Source: Heliocybe sulcata
Taxonomy: Eukaryota; Basidiomycota; Agaricomycetes; Gloeophyllales; Gloeophyllaceae
DNA length: 64,000 nt
Reading direction: 5' to 3'
NCBI GenBank assembly: GCA_004369045.1
Contig: ML213503.1
Span: 943,343-1,007,342 of the forward strand
Below are positions 34,470 to 44,879 of this stretch, in pieces. A program made the position numbers and the translations under genes. How positions within the stretch are numbered: the first letter of the stretch is position 1; each line of letters begins with the position of its first letter. The notes below the pieces were generated by a model, which ran no database searches, was not told where the DNA came from, and saw only the letters and a list, made by a program, of their open reading frames with translations.

Positions 34470-36164
34470 ATGGCTCGTGTACCATTACCTACAGGCTCTG
34501 CACCTAACTGGGAGCTGACAGGGGCCGGTACATCCTCAGAGCTGAAATCTATTGCGGACAGGTGAGTGCGCGCAGCCCAGAAAGGAGCCTCTCAATTGAA
34601 GGCAGATCAGTCTCGTGGTTCTGCAATCTCTTCGGCAATGTATGGTCCTATGTTATTATGGTGTATATGATATCGGTTTAACCACCACTTATAGCTAGAG
34701 ACCAATGGCTCTCGTCAACATTCCCGAAATTCTCCACCAGATCTCGCAGCTCCAAACTACCGGAGGTTGTGCCGCCTCCTCACTCCATCACATTTCATGG
34801 GCGATGTGACCTAGAAATTGGGCCGCATATCTTTCGCGATACGGCATTCTTTGAGGTTCGATATCTTTCGCAAGCCCAACTCCCCCAGCATGGGACCGCG
34901 AGCGCTGCGGGCGGCTCTTCGTCTAGTCAAAGAGCATCCACGCCTCTGATCTCCGCTTTGGCATCTAACGTATCTGTGACGCCAGCTCTAGTGGCACAGG
35001 TGAATAAGGCTGCGCAGACCAATCCTGCATTGGCTCATCTGGTCTACCTGGCAGCCTCTAACAGAGCGACACCGGAACAGCTCAAGACGCTGGGGTTACT
35101 GATCCAATCCATGGCCACGGGTCCGAACGCCGTCGACGCTATGACTTCGGCTGCATCTCAACACTCGCCTGCTGCTTCAAGCTATGATGCTACTCCACCC
35201 ATTCAGAATCAACAGGAATCACACCCGATGTTCTCTCAAGAGTTTGAGCTGGTCTTCGAATTTAAAGAGACACATTTGGAGAAACTGATTTTTCCTCGCG
35301 TGCCTGTCGTTTGCAAGCGACTGCCCGGTCAAATCAGGGCTCTCCCGGAATTGTGCGATGTCTCTATAACCACAAGTGTGCCCTTCCCAAACAGCGGTAC
35401 AAAGGGGCGTCCTCAGCTTGTCAACATGTACCTCAGGATGGCTACAGTGAATATATGGGAGCTTCTGTGCAGATGGGTAGGCGACGAGGAGAAGATGCGC
35501 AATAACCAGAGAATCCTTGATCAGACGGTACTTGCGCTGGGGCTTGAGTACTCGAGAGCTACATTTTCTGACACCACCGCGTAGGTTCCACCTGAACGCG
35601 CTTTTCTTGGACATAGAATGCCCGAAGGAGAATGGCTCAAGGAGCTGAGAGCAGTGAGTACCACATTCATTGCCTGCGATTCGTGACTCTCACGTTTCCT
35701 TTTCAAGGCTGCTATGCCCGAACCACTGATGAAACCCTTAAAACCGTCCGCCGCGGAGAACATTAAACAAAGGAGAAAGTCGGTGTCAAGGAAGCAGCAG
35801 CAGGCTCCGGATCCGCCTCGAGGTGGAATCACAAAGAGGAGGGCTTCTGAACCCAAACTGCCTGTAGCGCCAGCCGCGCCTCCAATACCGCGGATAGCGT
35901 GTTTAGCTTGTAATCAGAATGAGGTGCCATTATTGATGGGCGGACGTACGTGGGGCATCTTATGCCGCGAGAGTCTTCCTGACCTTTACATTAGGATATT
36001 GTCATCAGTGTATCGAAGCAGGTAGGGCAACAAGTGAGATTCCAGTAACGCAGGATGGCAGGTCCCAGTCGCAGCGCAAGCCTACAACTAGTCTACGCAC
36101 ATCTACCTTACCGCTGGCGTCTTCGCCCCTTGCTATGCACCCTCCCGTGCTCCCTCAGCCGTAG
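34470..36164 (+). CDS. Unassigned protein with C-terminal CxxC...CxxC zinc finger
   Basis: The start MARVPLPTGSAPNWELTGAG is fixed by consistent splicing: through SSELKSIADR, then DQWLSSTFPKFSTRSRSSKL and PEVVPPPHSITFHGRCDLEI in one exon. The central part has a conserved-looking fold core (GPHIFRDTAFFEVRYLSQAQ), an Ala/Ser/Gln-rich helical region and then a likely beta-rich block (QEFELVFEFKETHLEKLIFP, VNMYLRMATVNIWELLCRWV). After two more introns come a basic stretch (KQRRKSVSRKQQQ) and a zinc-finger-like pair: CLAC, then 14 residues, then CHQC. The tail is Ser/Pro-rich and ends HPPVLPQP. Gene structure is well supported; about five introns. The basic region plus zinc finger suggests a chromatin or transcription complex subunit, but I cannot name the family. 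Confidence 0.75.
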
Positions 36165-36298
36165 ATCCGGTCAAGAGCTCCACTGCACTGCACAAACTAA
36201 AATCTTCGATTAATGTAGGATTGTATACAATCGCTTGAAGTTTATACCATAAGTTATTGCAAGAGATTAAATGAACGTATCATAGTATATATATATCG

Positions 36299-39200
36299 TC
36301 AAGAGAAGATCTTCATAGCCCAGCCAAACCACCACATGATGACCGCTAGTTGACCGCCAACTATTGCAAGTTCAATCAGCACAGCGATCCACTGAATAAA
36401 GAAAGCGATCCAGAACAGAGGCATCGCCAGCCACCACAACCCTGCATGGCTGATCGCAGACAATCTCCACAGTGAGGAGACAAATGTTGCAGCACGAGCC
36501 TGTAGAAAGGTGACCGCAAGAGTCAAGTTGAAGAAGACGAAGAGGCCGAACCAATGCCGCAGAGACCGCCTAGGCACACGCTTGATCTGATAGCGTTTCG
36601 CTTCTCCCGTAAATTCGTTGCGATACCAAGGAATGATGAGGAAGTCCTGTACGTCCTCGCCAATGACCTTGCCATAGTTTCTCCAGAAAGGAGTAACAGT
36701 GTCCAAGAGGAACGTCAGGGCATCCATGCCGAACTCCCACAGCTGCTGATAATTATCTTTATAACTTTCTTCGAGCCGGACGATGAGGGAGAGCTGTCGA
36801 AAATGTGAGCCTCTCTGCGGCAGTGGACATCTTCAGACATACCTCGTCGTAGACTACTGACGTGTGAGCCAGCGTCTCGTTGTATTCCCGTTTCGCTTCT
36901 GCATGTATGGGCTTCACCTGAGCAAGCATATCGGAAATGTCAACGGCCCTTCGCTCGATAGTCCGACGTTGATCCTCTAGCCGGTGCAATGTGTCGATAA
37001 GAGCCTTGATCTGATCTTCGAACAAGCTCTTCGCGGGATCCATATTATCCCTGCACTCCTCTCTCACGACGAAAGACCGCATCACGTCGTTCTGAAGCTG
37101 CAGTCGCCTGTGGATATCCTCGACAGCTCTCCAACCCTTTGACCTGCGGGTGGTGCCGGTGACGGCAGCGGGATCGTGGCTGAACGCATCTATCAAGTCC
37201 TGCGGCAAACTCTCGCCCGGCGTTCGCGAAAGCTCAGAGAGTTGCCTCCGGACAGCATCGTAATCTTTGACGCCAGTGGCAACTCGTTGCAATAACATTC
37301 GTATGCGAGTGTTTTGCGCCACTGCATCCTCTAACATCCTGCACGAGAATCTGAATGGATGCAACAAACATATGACAAGCGAGACTCACTGAGCTTTCCG
37401 TTCATACTCTCCACGTTCCGCGTCCTCGTCCCCGCCAGCATGGTCCGACTCATCATCCTGAGGGAGCTGTTCATAGGGAACCAGCGACAATCTGTTTTTG
37501 CGCGGCGGCGCGAGGACGCGCGGTAAGAATGAATGAGCCGTCACAGATCGCTTAGGTTTGAAACGAGGCCGAGGTCGAGCTTCGCCATCTGAACGATAAG
37601 CAGGGTTGGGCCGAGCAGTCTGCGGATCTTCGATATCGGGTGGATGGTCTCCTAAGTCGAACGATGCGCGAGATACGGACGGTGCGTCCCTGTCCGTACC
37701 AGAGTCGCCCGCGGAGTGGGCGGTGCCGTTATTAGTTCGCGGATGGGAAGAACGCACACCTCGTGCACCTTCGCCTTCAGAGTGCGGATGTGCGTCAGAT
37801 AAGGAAGCGGGGGCCGAGGACTCTCCATCACTACCAAGGGGTTGCTGGCGGCTCTTGCGCCGGACAAAATCGCGAAGATAGCCTCGACTGCTTGCGGGGG
37901 ATAGCTCGCCTTGAGCGTGAGCATGCTTCAGCGAGCCGGCCAGGATGCTGCTGAAGGAACTACGCGCGGTATCTCCAACATTTGGCAAAGAATGCCTCCA
38001 GCTAGTTGCGTACGGCTCTGGGCGCCGTTGGACATCCATAGAGGTGTAGTCCCTACCAGGTTCAACCTTCGGTCCAAAGGATACATATTCGTCGAAAGAC
38101 CGCTTCCTTGAGAACGAAGGCTCCAGTGGAACAGGAGTAGGAGGAGAGTGGGATATATTCAGTGACCTATTCTCCCGCCCTGATTGAGCGCTACCAAGTG
38201 ACGGTGATCCCGCAGTGCTCCATCCGTTCGGGATCATTTCGGACTCTGGGTGAGTCTGAGACTTCAGATACTCCTCCACTATCAAGGCTGTCACATGCCA
38301 CGGCAACCTCGAGGACGTCCGCTCTCCGCGTTTGTCCAAGAGATGCTTCAGCCAGGTCAGGGGCTCTGCTTGGTCCAACGTTGATTGCACGATTGGTTCT
38401 TGGCTACCATACCAACCGACGACCTTAGCCAGATTGAGCGGGCCAGCTTTCGACGTCAGCGAAGCGTAGAGAACGTTGTATCGTCGCTGTAGCTGCTCGC
38501 TTGTGATAGCTGCCTTCCTCAGAGTGCCAGGACGGGTTTTTTCCCTGATTCTTCTGAGTTTCTCTATAGAGCAGTGAGAATGCATTGATTAATGCAATAG
38601 AATAATATATTCTGACCGGTGTACAGCATGTCCTGTTGCTCAGCAACGCCCTTGCCAAGCGATGGATGTTTCTCCTTCGATTTGCCCTTGGATGTAAGCG
38701 ATAGAGTCCACCGTCTGATATCATGCTTTTCTGTGGTGGCTGTCAACCCCGTCCAATCTAGCGTAGTGCCTTCATCTGTGGAAGTGGGTACTGGATGAAG
38801 ATGCGTCACTCCAACAGACGGACTGAAGTCTATATCCGAGTCGTTGCTTGGCCGAGGAGCATGGGAGGTGGGTGCTGTGGAAGTTGGAAAGGACACCTCC
38901 ATGGGTGACAGTGACGAACCAGCCGACACAGACGAGGCGGTCGTGCGGTCGGATCGGACAGGTGCATCTCCTCGGGCACCGGCTGCCTGCATGGCGCGCA
39001 AGCGTGCTTCACGCCGAGCCTTTAGCTTAAGCGCCCGTTGAACATCCTCCAGAATGCCGGGATCTGTATAGGAGTGCATGAAGCTAGAGTGGTAGATGAA
39101 TAAAGCCATTTACTTGCCCTCCTGCGCTATTTCAAATGTGAGATGCACTGCCAGTGTTAAGGAGATCGAGACTGACCCAACGTGTACTCGTCCGAAAGCG

Positions 39201-39780
39201 TCCCGAAGTCAGTGGGATTTCCTTCTGGTCTGAGAGCATTCGCGGCCTTGCTCGCTGCTCCCGACGAAGCCTGAGTAAAGGTCCTGTTCCGTACCACTCT
39301 CGACGAGGTATCGGCTACTCTTGCGGATTGAGTGGGCTCCGAGAGCAACGCCGTCGCATCGACTGAACGCACACGTCGGCGTCTCTCCGGATTAGTTGAA
39401 CCCTGGGTTACCGTAGGCTGTCGTAGGATGGGAGGAGGTCCAATACCAATTCCTGACTGCCTAGTGACATTCTCCTGCGCGCTGGAGTGAGCATTTCCTT
39501 TGCCCTCCGCAGGGAACTGTATACGTGACTGCCGCGTCGTCGACGAGGCTGAAGGTTCTCCAGAGTTGCCCGGACCTCCTGTGTCCATCGAGATATCAGA
39601 GTCGTCGCCGAGTGCTATTGCATGAGAGATATTGGCCACAGAGAAGGGTACGTCAGGAAAGGAGACCTGTCCGTTCGAGAGGACCTGCACGCGTGATGCA
39701 TCTTGTGGGGGAGCCCATAGTGAACGTGGGAAAGCAGGATTTCTGCACTTTGTAGAGGTCCGCTTCTCGTTTCCTTCCAT
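36299..39780 (-). CDS. Large coiled-coil protein with C-terminal membrane helices
   Basis: One gene of about 1,000 codons and roughly five introns. The N-terminal half is disordered and Ser/Thr/Arg rich (MEGNEKRTSTKCRNPAFPRS onward). A helical block DPGILEDVQRALKLKARREA leads to another around EKLRRIREKTRPGTLRKAAI and SEQLQRRYNVLYASLTSKAG. A further disordered part is followed by ERKAQ joined to MLEDAVAQNTRIRMLLQRVA, the start of a long coiled coil (KALIDTLHRLEDQRRTIERR). The C-terminus holds two to three hydrophobic helices: WFGLFVFFNLTLAVTFLQ, LWWLAMPLFWIAFFIQWIAV and AVIMWWFGWAM. The layout resembles proteins anchored in nuclear envelope, ER or spindle-pole membranes. That is inference; I do not recognise the family. 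Its start codon is 38 bases from that of RPB6 on the other strand. Confidence 0.75.
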
Positions 39781-39818
39781 CGTCTCCGACGCCTCATTCT
39801 TAGCTCTCCTTTCCGAAG
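39781..39818. promoter_or_regulatory. 38-bp head-to-head spacer between start codons
   Basis: Only 38 bases separate the ATG of the coiled-coil gene (39780, minus) from the ATG of RPB6 (39819, plus). Core promoters must therefore reach into the opposite coding region, or the minus-strand start lies further in. The sequence is pyrimidine-rich on the plus strand with no TATA. Confidence 0.55.
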
Positions 39819-40545
39819 ATGTCTGACGACGGCTACGACGGGGGTGTTGGAGACGACTACGAATATGGAGGGGCTAGGTAAATAAATCATCGTCCCGTGT
39901 CGAGTGTTTTGATTTCATGGAAAGCAGTTTCGCAGAGGACGCCTTTGTGCGTAAATGAGACACTTCAGTTCACTCAGGCCTGATGACCGCGTCTCCAGGA
40001 TGAGAACTATGACCTGCTTGGGAATGAGATGCAAGACCAAGAGCAGGACCCGAGCGCCCAGGACCATGACCCACAATCTCAACCAAACGGCGAAGTTACG
40101 CACAATGGGATTGGTGGCATGAATGGTCAGACGCAGGCAGAAGACACGGGCGACGGTGATACTGGCGGAGGGGCTGAAGCCTCGCAGGCGCAGGGAGACT
40201 CTATGGCGGAGAGACAACCGAACAAAGTACGGGTGACGACACCATACTTGACTAAGTACGAGAGGGCGCGGATACTGGGAACGCGGGCGCTGCAGATTAG
40301 GTGCGTGCACTTTTATCAATTGCATTGTCTACGCTTATGCTAACGTTCTCTGCGCGCGCCTTCCTGTAACTGCTTCCAGCATGAACGCACCTGTTCTGGT
40401 CCCTCTGGACGGCGAGACCGACGCATTACAAATTGCGATCAAAGAGCTCGCAGCCCGCAAAATTCCTCTGGTCATCCGACGCTACCTACCGGACGGCAGC
40501 TTCGAGGACTGGAGCGTTTCCGAACTGATCAGCGATTATGACTAG
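39819..40545 (+). CDS. RPB6: RPB6, shared subunit of RNA polymerases I, II and III
   Basis: The omega-like common subunit (ABC23) needed for assembly of all three nuclear RNA polymerases. It opens [20 protein letters not shown], the usual acidic Gly/Asp/Tyr start, then a spliced linker and [11 protein letters not shown]. An acidic, disordered stretch follows, longer than in yeast. The conserved core is [20 protein letters not shown] then [20 protein letters not shown]. It closes with [20 protein letters not shown] and ELISDYD. A micro-exon of 13 nt near 39930 is needed to keep frame from the first exon; this part is less certain. About four introns. Constitutive expression is expected. Confidence 0.94.
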
Positions 40546-40764
40546 ACGGACGATTGTGGACTTTCATGGGTTGTCTGTACGCCATATGTTGCCTGGCACC
40601 ATTATTTCAATCTATTGGTTTTCTGCCTGAATGGCAGCAGTCTTCCATTCTGCTTGACTTGCGCGATCCACTGACGAGCGTCTATCCGCAAAGCGGGATA
40701 TGATAGAATAAACTGCAGCACAATATATCGTACAGGTTATACAAACAACGACCAGGCAGGCACC

Positions 40765-42433
40765 TCACAGAGCGGGGAGCTCTACGTATACCTGCTTCCT
40801 ACGGCTGGTAGCTCTCTTCAAGGGAACTTCCTCGCCTTCCACCTTCTTTGTCCTGGGCCGGCCTCTGGTCTTCTTAGGGGGCACTGGCTTGCCCAGATCC
40901 AACTCGTCCTCAAGGTCCTTACCGCCATCCTTATTGGTGTTATCACCAAACAACAAGCCCCTTTCCTCGAACTCCGCATTGTTCGTGGTAACAACCCGCA
41001 CCTTTGAAGGACTGCATTCCGAGTCAGAATAGTGACACGAATCCGGCCGACGCTTGCTCGGCGAGGAGGGCGGGGAAGGGAGGGACCGGGCAGCGGCCAT
41101 GGTCTGCTTTGAGGCCTGTGACTTCGTAGGAGGGATGTTCTCCCGACCAAGATTCTGCTTTTTGCCCTTGCCCTTGTTCGCAGCGACATCCTTGACGACT
41201 TTGAAGCTATTGTCCGCATCGCCGACGAGGGTCTTCTGGATCTCCCAGTCCGCAGGCCGCATCTTCTTCCACTCCTCAAGGGTCTTTTCGGACCACGAGT
41301 CCGTGTCCGCTTCCACCCAATAGTCAATGATACCCTCCCATTCGCTCCCCGGTGCCGTCTTGTTTACGAACACGACCTTGCCTGCCCAGCTCTCTTTCTT
41401 CGCCTTAGTGGCCTTCTTACCGGGCTTTTCGGGTGAGGGGGTGGGCAAAGGTGTCAATGGGGTCTCGCGGTGCGAGTGGACGACCCGCGCAAAGTCCTTC
41501 ACGAGCTTTTTGAACCCGTGGACTTTGAGCGATGTGCCCATGATGACGAGTAGATCTGGTTTGCGGTTGATGTCTGCCGTTTGAATGGTGCCGATGTCTT
41601 CGCCGAGGGGATGGGGTTCATCATATAAGACGATTGCGGGTCGGAGGCTGCCGACTTTGAGAGGTCGTGCGGAACGTGCCACGCGGGCTTCAGCTGTATG
41701 AGTCCGACTCGTTAAGTATGACGGCACGAGAATGCCATTGTGGCATACTCACATCTCGCACAACACTCGGGGCAGTCCGGCGCCTCGCCCTCGAGGAATT
41801 TCTCCATATGCTCCTCTCCGCAAACCAAATCCGCCGAGCACAGCATGCACCTTACACGGTGTATGTCGCCATGAAGTTGCACATTCCTAACCTCCCTCGT
41901 CTTGAGCTTCCCCTTCCCCTTGCCGCCTGACCTGACTTCCTCACTCGAGCTTCCTGCAAGCCCGCACTGCTCCTCCAGGCCATCAATGTTCTGGGTATAA
42001 GATCTAAGCAGTTTGCCCTTGGTGTCTAGTGTCTTGATGAAGCGGTGTGTGGGCGACGGCTTGGCAGCATCGATAGAACGTTTGAGGTTAGATATGAACG
42101 TGTAGAATAGAGAAGTAGACTGCGGGTCGCGAAAGAGAGAGGAATCGAAGAGGTCGCGTCCTTTGAGAAAGGTATCCGGGTATTTGTCCTTGACGAGCTT
42201 ATAGAGTCCGTCTGATGAGCGGAAATCCTGTCGATGCCATGGTAGCCCAAGTCAGCGCGAAGCATCAGAACAGACAAAGATTCACGTACGGGTATACCGC
42301 AGGAACAAGATATACCAGCTCCTGACACGATTACTATTTTCTTGCTTTTGGCAATGGCCAGAGATATCGCGTTGAATGCCCTGCGCGCCGCAGGGTCCGT
42401 GGTAAGCGAGTCGAGGCTGATTGTGATGGGCAT
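40765..42433 (-). CDS. HST3/HST4-type sirtuin with AT-hook-like tail
   Basis: An NAD-dependent class III deacetylase of the HST3/HST4 branch, which removes acetyl from histone H3 Lys56 and guards genome stability. The NAD-binding motif is IVIVSGAGISCSCGIP joined over an intron to DFRSSDGLYKLV. Then come YTQNIDGLEEQCG with the catalytic-loop region and NVQLHGDIHRVRC. The zinc site is CMLC, then CPEC. VLYDEPHP and DLLVIMGTSLKVHG follow, then the fungal-specific substrate region with DYWVEADTDSW. The C-terminal extension is disordered and basic; it contains KKTRGRPRTKK, an AT-hook-like RGRP core, and ends RKQVYVELPAL. Two introns. The sirtuin class is firm; the H3K56 role is from the family, the DNA-binding tail is inference. 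Confidence 0.92.
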
Positions 42434-42672
42434 CGCGAGCGCTGACGGAGGTCCCAGACGCGCTTCAGGCGGGAATGGACGAAGCTATTAGAACAGCTTG
42501 GGTATCTGTATGAAAGGAGATACTGAGCCGCTTTGAAGTCGAACCAAACCAAGTTATTGGTACTTGTTTGGTAAACGCGTCGCGTTCGGCGCACGTGACG
42601 AGTCCACCCTGTGATTGGCTGGGCGCTTCGTTTGCCCTCCAGCCGGACACCGGAAGATGCCGAGACCCCATG

Positions 42673-42714
42673 TGGGGGAGGGGGGGGGCCTCCGAGGTCC
42701 TTAAGTGAGATTTA
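42673..42714 (+). repeat. G-rich element, copy 1
   Basis: A run of G broken by one A (GGGGGAGGGGGGGGG), then CCTCCGAGGTCCTTAAGTGA and a TTTAT end. It is about 24/34 identical, without gaps, to copy 2 at 43391. Confidence 0.6.
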
Positions 42715-43390
42715 TTTTTGATTACTTGGAAGCCTTTGTAACGTCTCCCAGTGAAGATGCGGGTGATCTGAAGTGGCCGTACGCTAGGAAATGTCGTAAG
42801 ACAGTGACAAAGTGAGTATTCGTTCAATTAAGCCGGCACCGACAGAGCGGGTGGCTTTGATTTGCCGATTTCGAACGAGAGGGTAATGGGGTATGTCGCA
42901 TGGTCTGAACATGTATACTTCATTGACCTCGAAGACTCGAAGGTTCAGGTAAACCAGGTGTTTTACCCGCAAGAGGTGAATTCTACGATCCGGACTGGCA
43001 TCCTACAGTACTGTGCCGGATTAGTTGACGAGCTGCAATGCATGGCAAGTTGAATCTCCTCTCTTGTAATCAAGCTTTCTATTTCAGGGCTCTAGTAAGC
43101 CTGCGCACATTTGAAGGGAGCCATATGGGTGTGGCGACTTCGCCGACGGCGTCTTAAGCTTCGTGCTCGACGAAGCCTTTAAAAATTCACCAGAATATGT
43201 ATCTAAATCGCGATATCACCTCAACATGCCTCTAGTCAGGCGGCGCAACATCAATGTTATCATATGTTGTCTTCATCAAGCCTTCCGTGCGTGAACTCTC
43301 CAGCTCTCTGCGACATACTTGGGGGTATAGTTTCGCCATTTAGGGATATGTTTTGATGGGAGAATCACCAAAAGCGGTAATAAAGTCCCA

Positions 43391-43435
43391 GGGGAGGGGG
43401 GGAGGGGGCCTCGACGACCCTTAACGGAACTTTAT
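43391..43435 (+). repeat. G-rich element, copy 2
   Basis: GGGGAGGGGGGGAGGGGG, followed by CCTCGACGACCCTTAACGGA and ACTTTAT. Same orientation and layout as copy 1, 720 bases apart. The G-tract pattern fits a G-quadruplex. Confidence 0.6.
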
Positions 43436-44239
43436 ACATAGGGTCTTAAACTTTCTTTCTGTCCGCCCCTTGGCCGCCGTCTAAGGTCTCTCGTTGCTCC
43501 GTGCTCTGTTTCTACCCTAACAGGGACTCTCTGCGTCCAAAGAATTCGAAGTGTATACCTCATACTTTTCTTCGCTGCATCTTCACAATATGATCCAGGG
43601 AGTGACAATCATTGCCACACTCGTCTCTCGACTTGGCGAATCCTTGTGCCCAGAGAGATCCCTACCGTAACCGTCTGCCCTGAGACGCTCTTACTCGTCC
43701 TCTCGTATAGGGCGTGCTATAATTATAGGTATCCCTGCTGGTGCGGCTTCATCTAGTTACGACTACTGCCTGCGAGCGTTGCGTGCAGCTACGAGTCTCG
43801 GAATCCGCAGAGACACCGCGGAGTTGATCGCTGATCTCATCTCCACTCCTGCGATAATATGCTGCCTGTCTAGATTGTATCGGACCTCGACCTTCTGGAA
43901 TGTACTTGGTCACGAAAAGGCTGCGAAAGACTGGTCGATTTGGCTTGGATTTGGCTGGGTTCCAATCAGGGCCTCCTACTTGCACTTCTGGCTGCGACAA
44001 TCGTGCAACTATATGAGATGTGCACGCCAGGACGTCTCGCAGATTCGCAGGGAGCGTCTGGTGCCGTCTTGCCAAGACCATGATGCCATCAGTATCCCTC
44101 TTCCTCAATATTACTGAGGTTGAGCATCAGTCTTTTGCAGATTCTCTTCTCCTATCTCGACCAACGTTCAGCGAATACCGTGGCCTAACACACAGGAGTG
44201 CAGAGCGCGAGACACGGCCTCGCGAGTCGGAGAGCATGG

Positions 44240-44277
44240 AGCAGTCGCATCGGAGATGAGCAGTCGCATCGGAGATG
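44240..44277. repeat. Perfect 19-bp tandem duplication
   Basis: AGCAGTCGCATCGGAGATG occurs twice in direct succession, followed by a GTATATAT stretch. It sits about 600 bases upstream of the RRM gene start and may be a doubled control site or neutral slippage. Confidence 0.8.
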
Positions 44278-44879
44278 GTATATATCAATGGACGATGATT
44301 GGCAGCTAGAATTTGCGAAGGTGATCGTACCAATTTACACCCTTTAAGGAAGTCGACACGACATAAAAGGCGAAAGATGCTGCTTCTGAAATGCGGAACC
44401 CCACAGGAACCACGCCACAATGATAGACTGGGAAGGCAGTCGCTGCATGGCGCTTGACGTCTACTAGGCTCGAGCGGCATCCATGGCTTGTGAAGGGGGC
44501 CCTATCACAGGACAGACGCCGGGAAAGGCGGGCGAGGCGGGGAATCAGCGATGATCTCGTCCGTATTCGGCCACTCCGACGCCGACGAGGGCCGGTGAAA
44601 CCACAGAGGGCGTTCTGTGAAGAGGCCTAAAGTCGACCCTTGTCAGCACAATGGCAAATTGTCTCCAATCCCCCACCGATCCGAGCAAAGCCTATTCTTG
44701 TCCGAATGCAAGTATATAAGGTCTTGTTCTCCTCTTTGTTTCCTTACCCCTTCTTTCCCCCGTCCTTCATCGTTGCGCCACACGGTCGCCCAAGCGCGTC
44801 CAGCAGTCGCGACATTCCTACGAGGCACATCGTATCCGCACTACTAATTGATCTCTAAACCGGTCTTGCTTCATAACCT

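Larger units (their letters stand above)
42434..44879. other. 2.4-kb gene-poor stretch
   Basis: Upstream of the sirtuin and of the RRM gene. An inverted CCAAT (ATTGG) lies at 42612, about 180 bases upstream of the sirtuin. Two G-rich repeats (42673 and 43391) and a 19-bp duplication (44240) are listed apart. A plus frame at 43779-44117 and its minus-strand counterpart have no known motif. From 44700 on the sequence is pyrimidine-rich leader of the RRM gene. Confidence 0.5.

Noticed and set aside
42673-43435. Telomeric or subtelomeric repeats
   Set aside because: G-runs lack the TTAGGG pattern and housekeeping genes lie on both sides.
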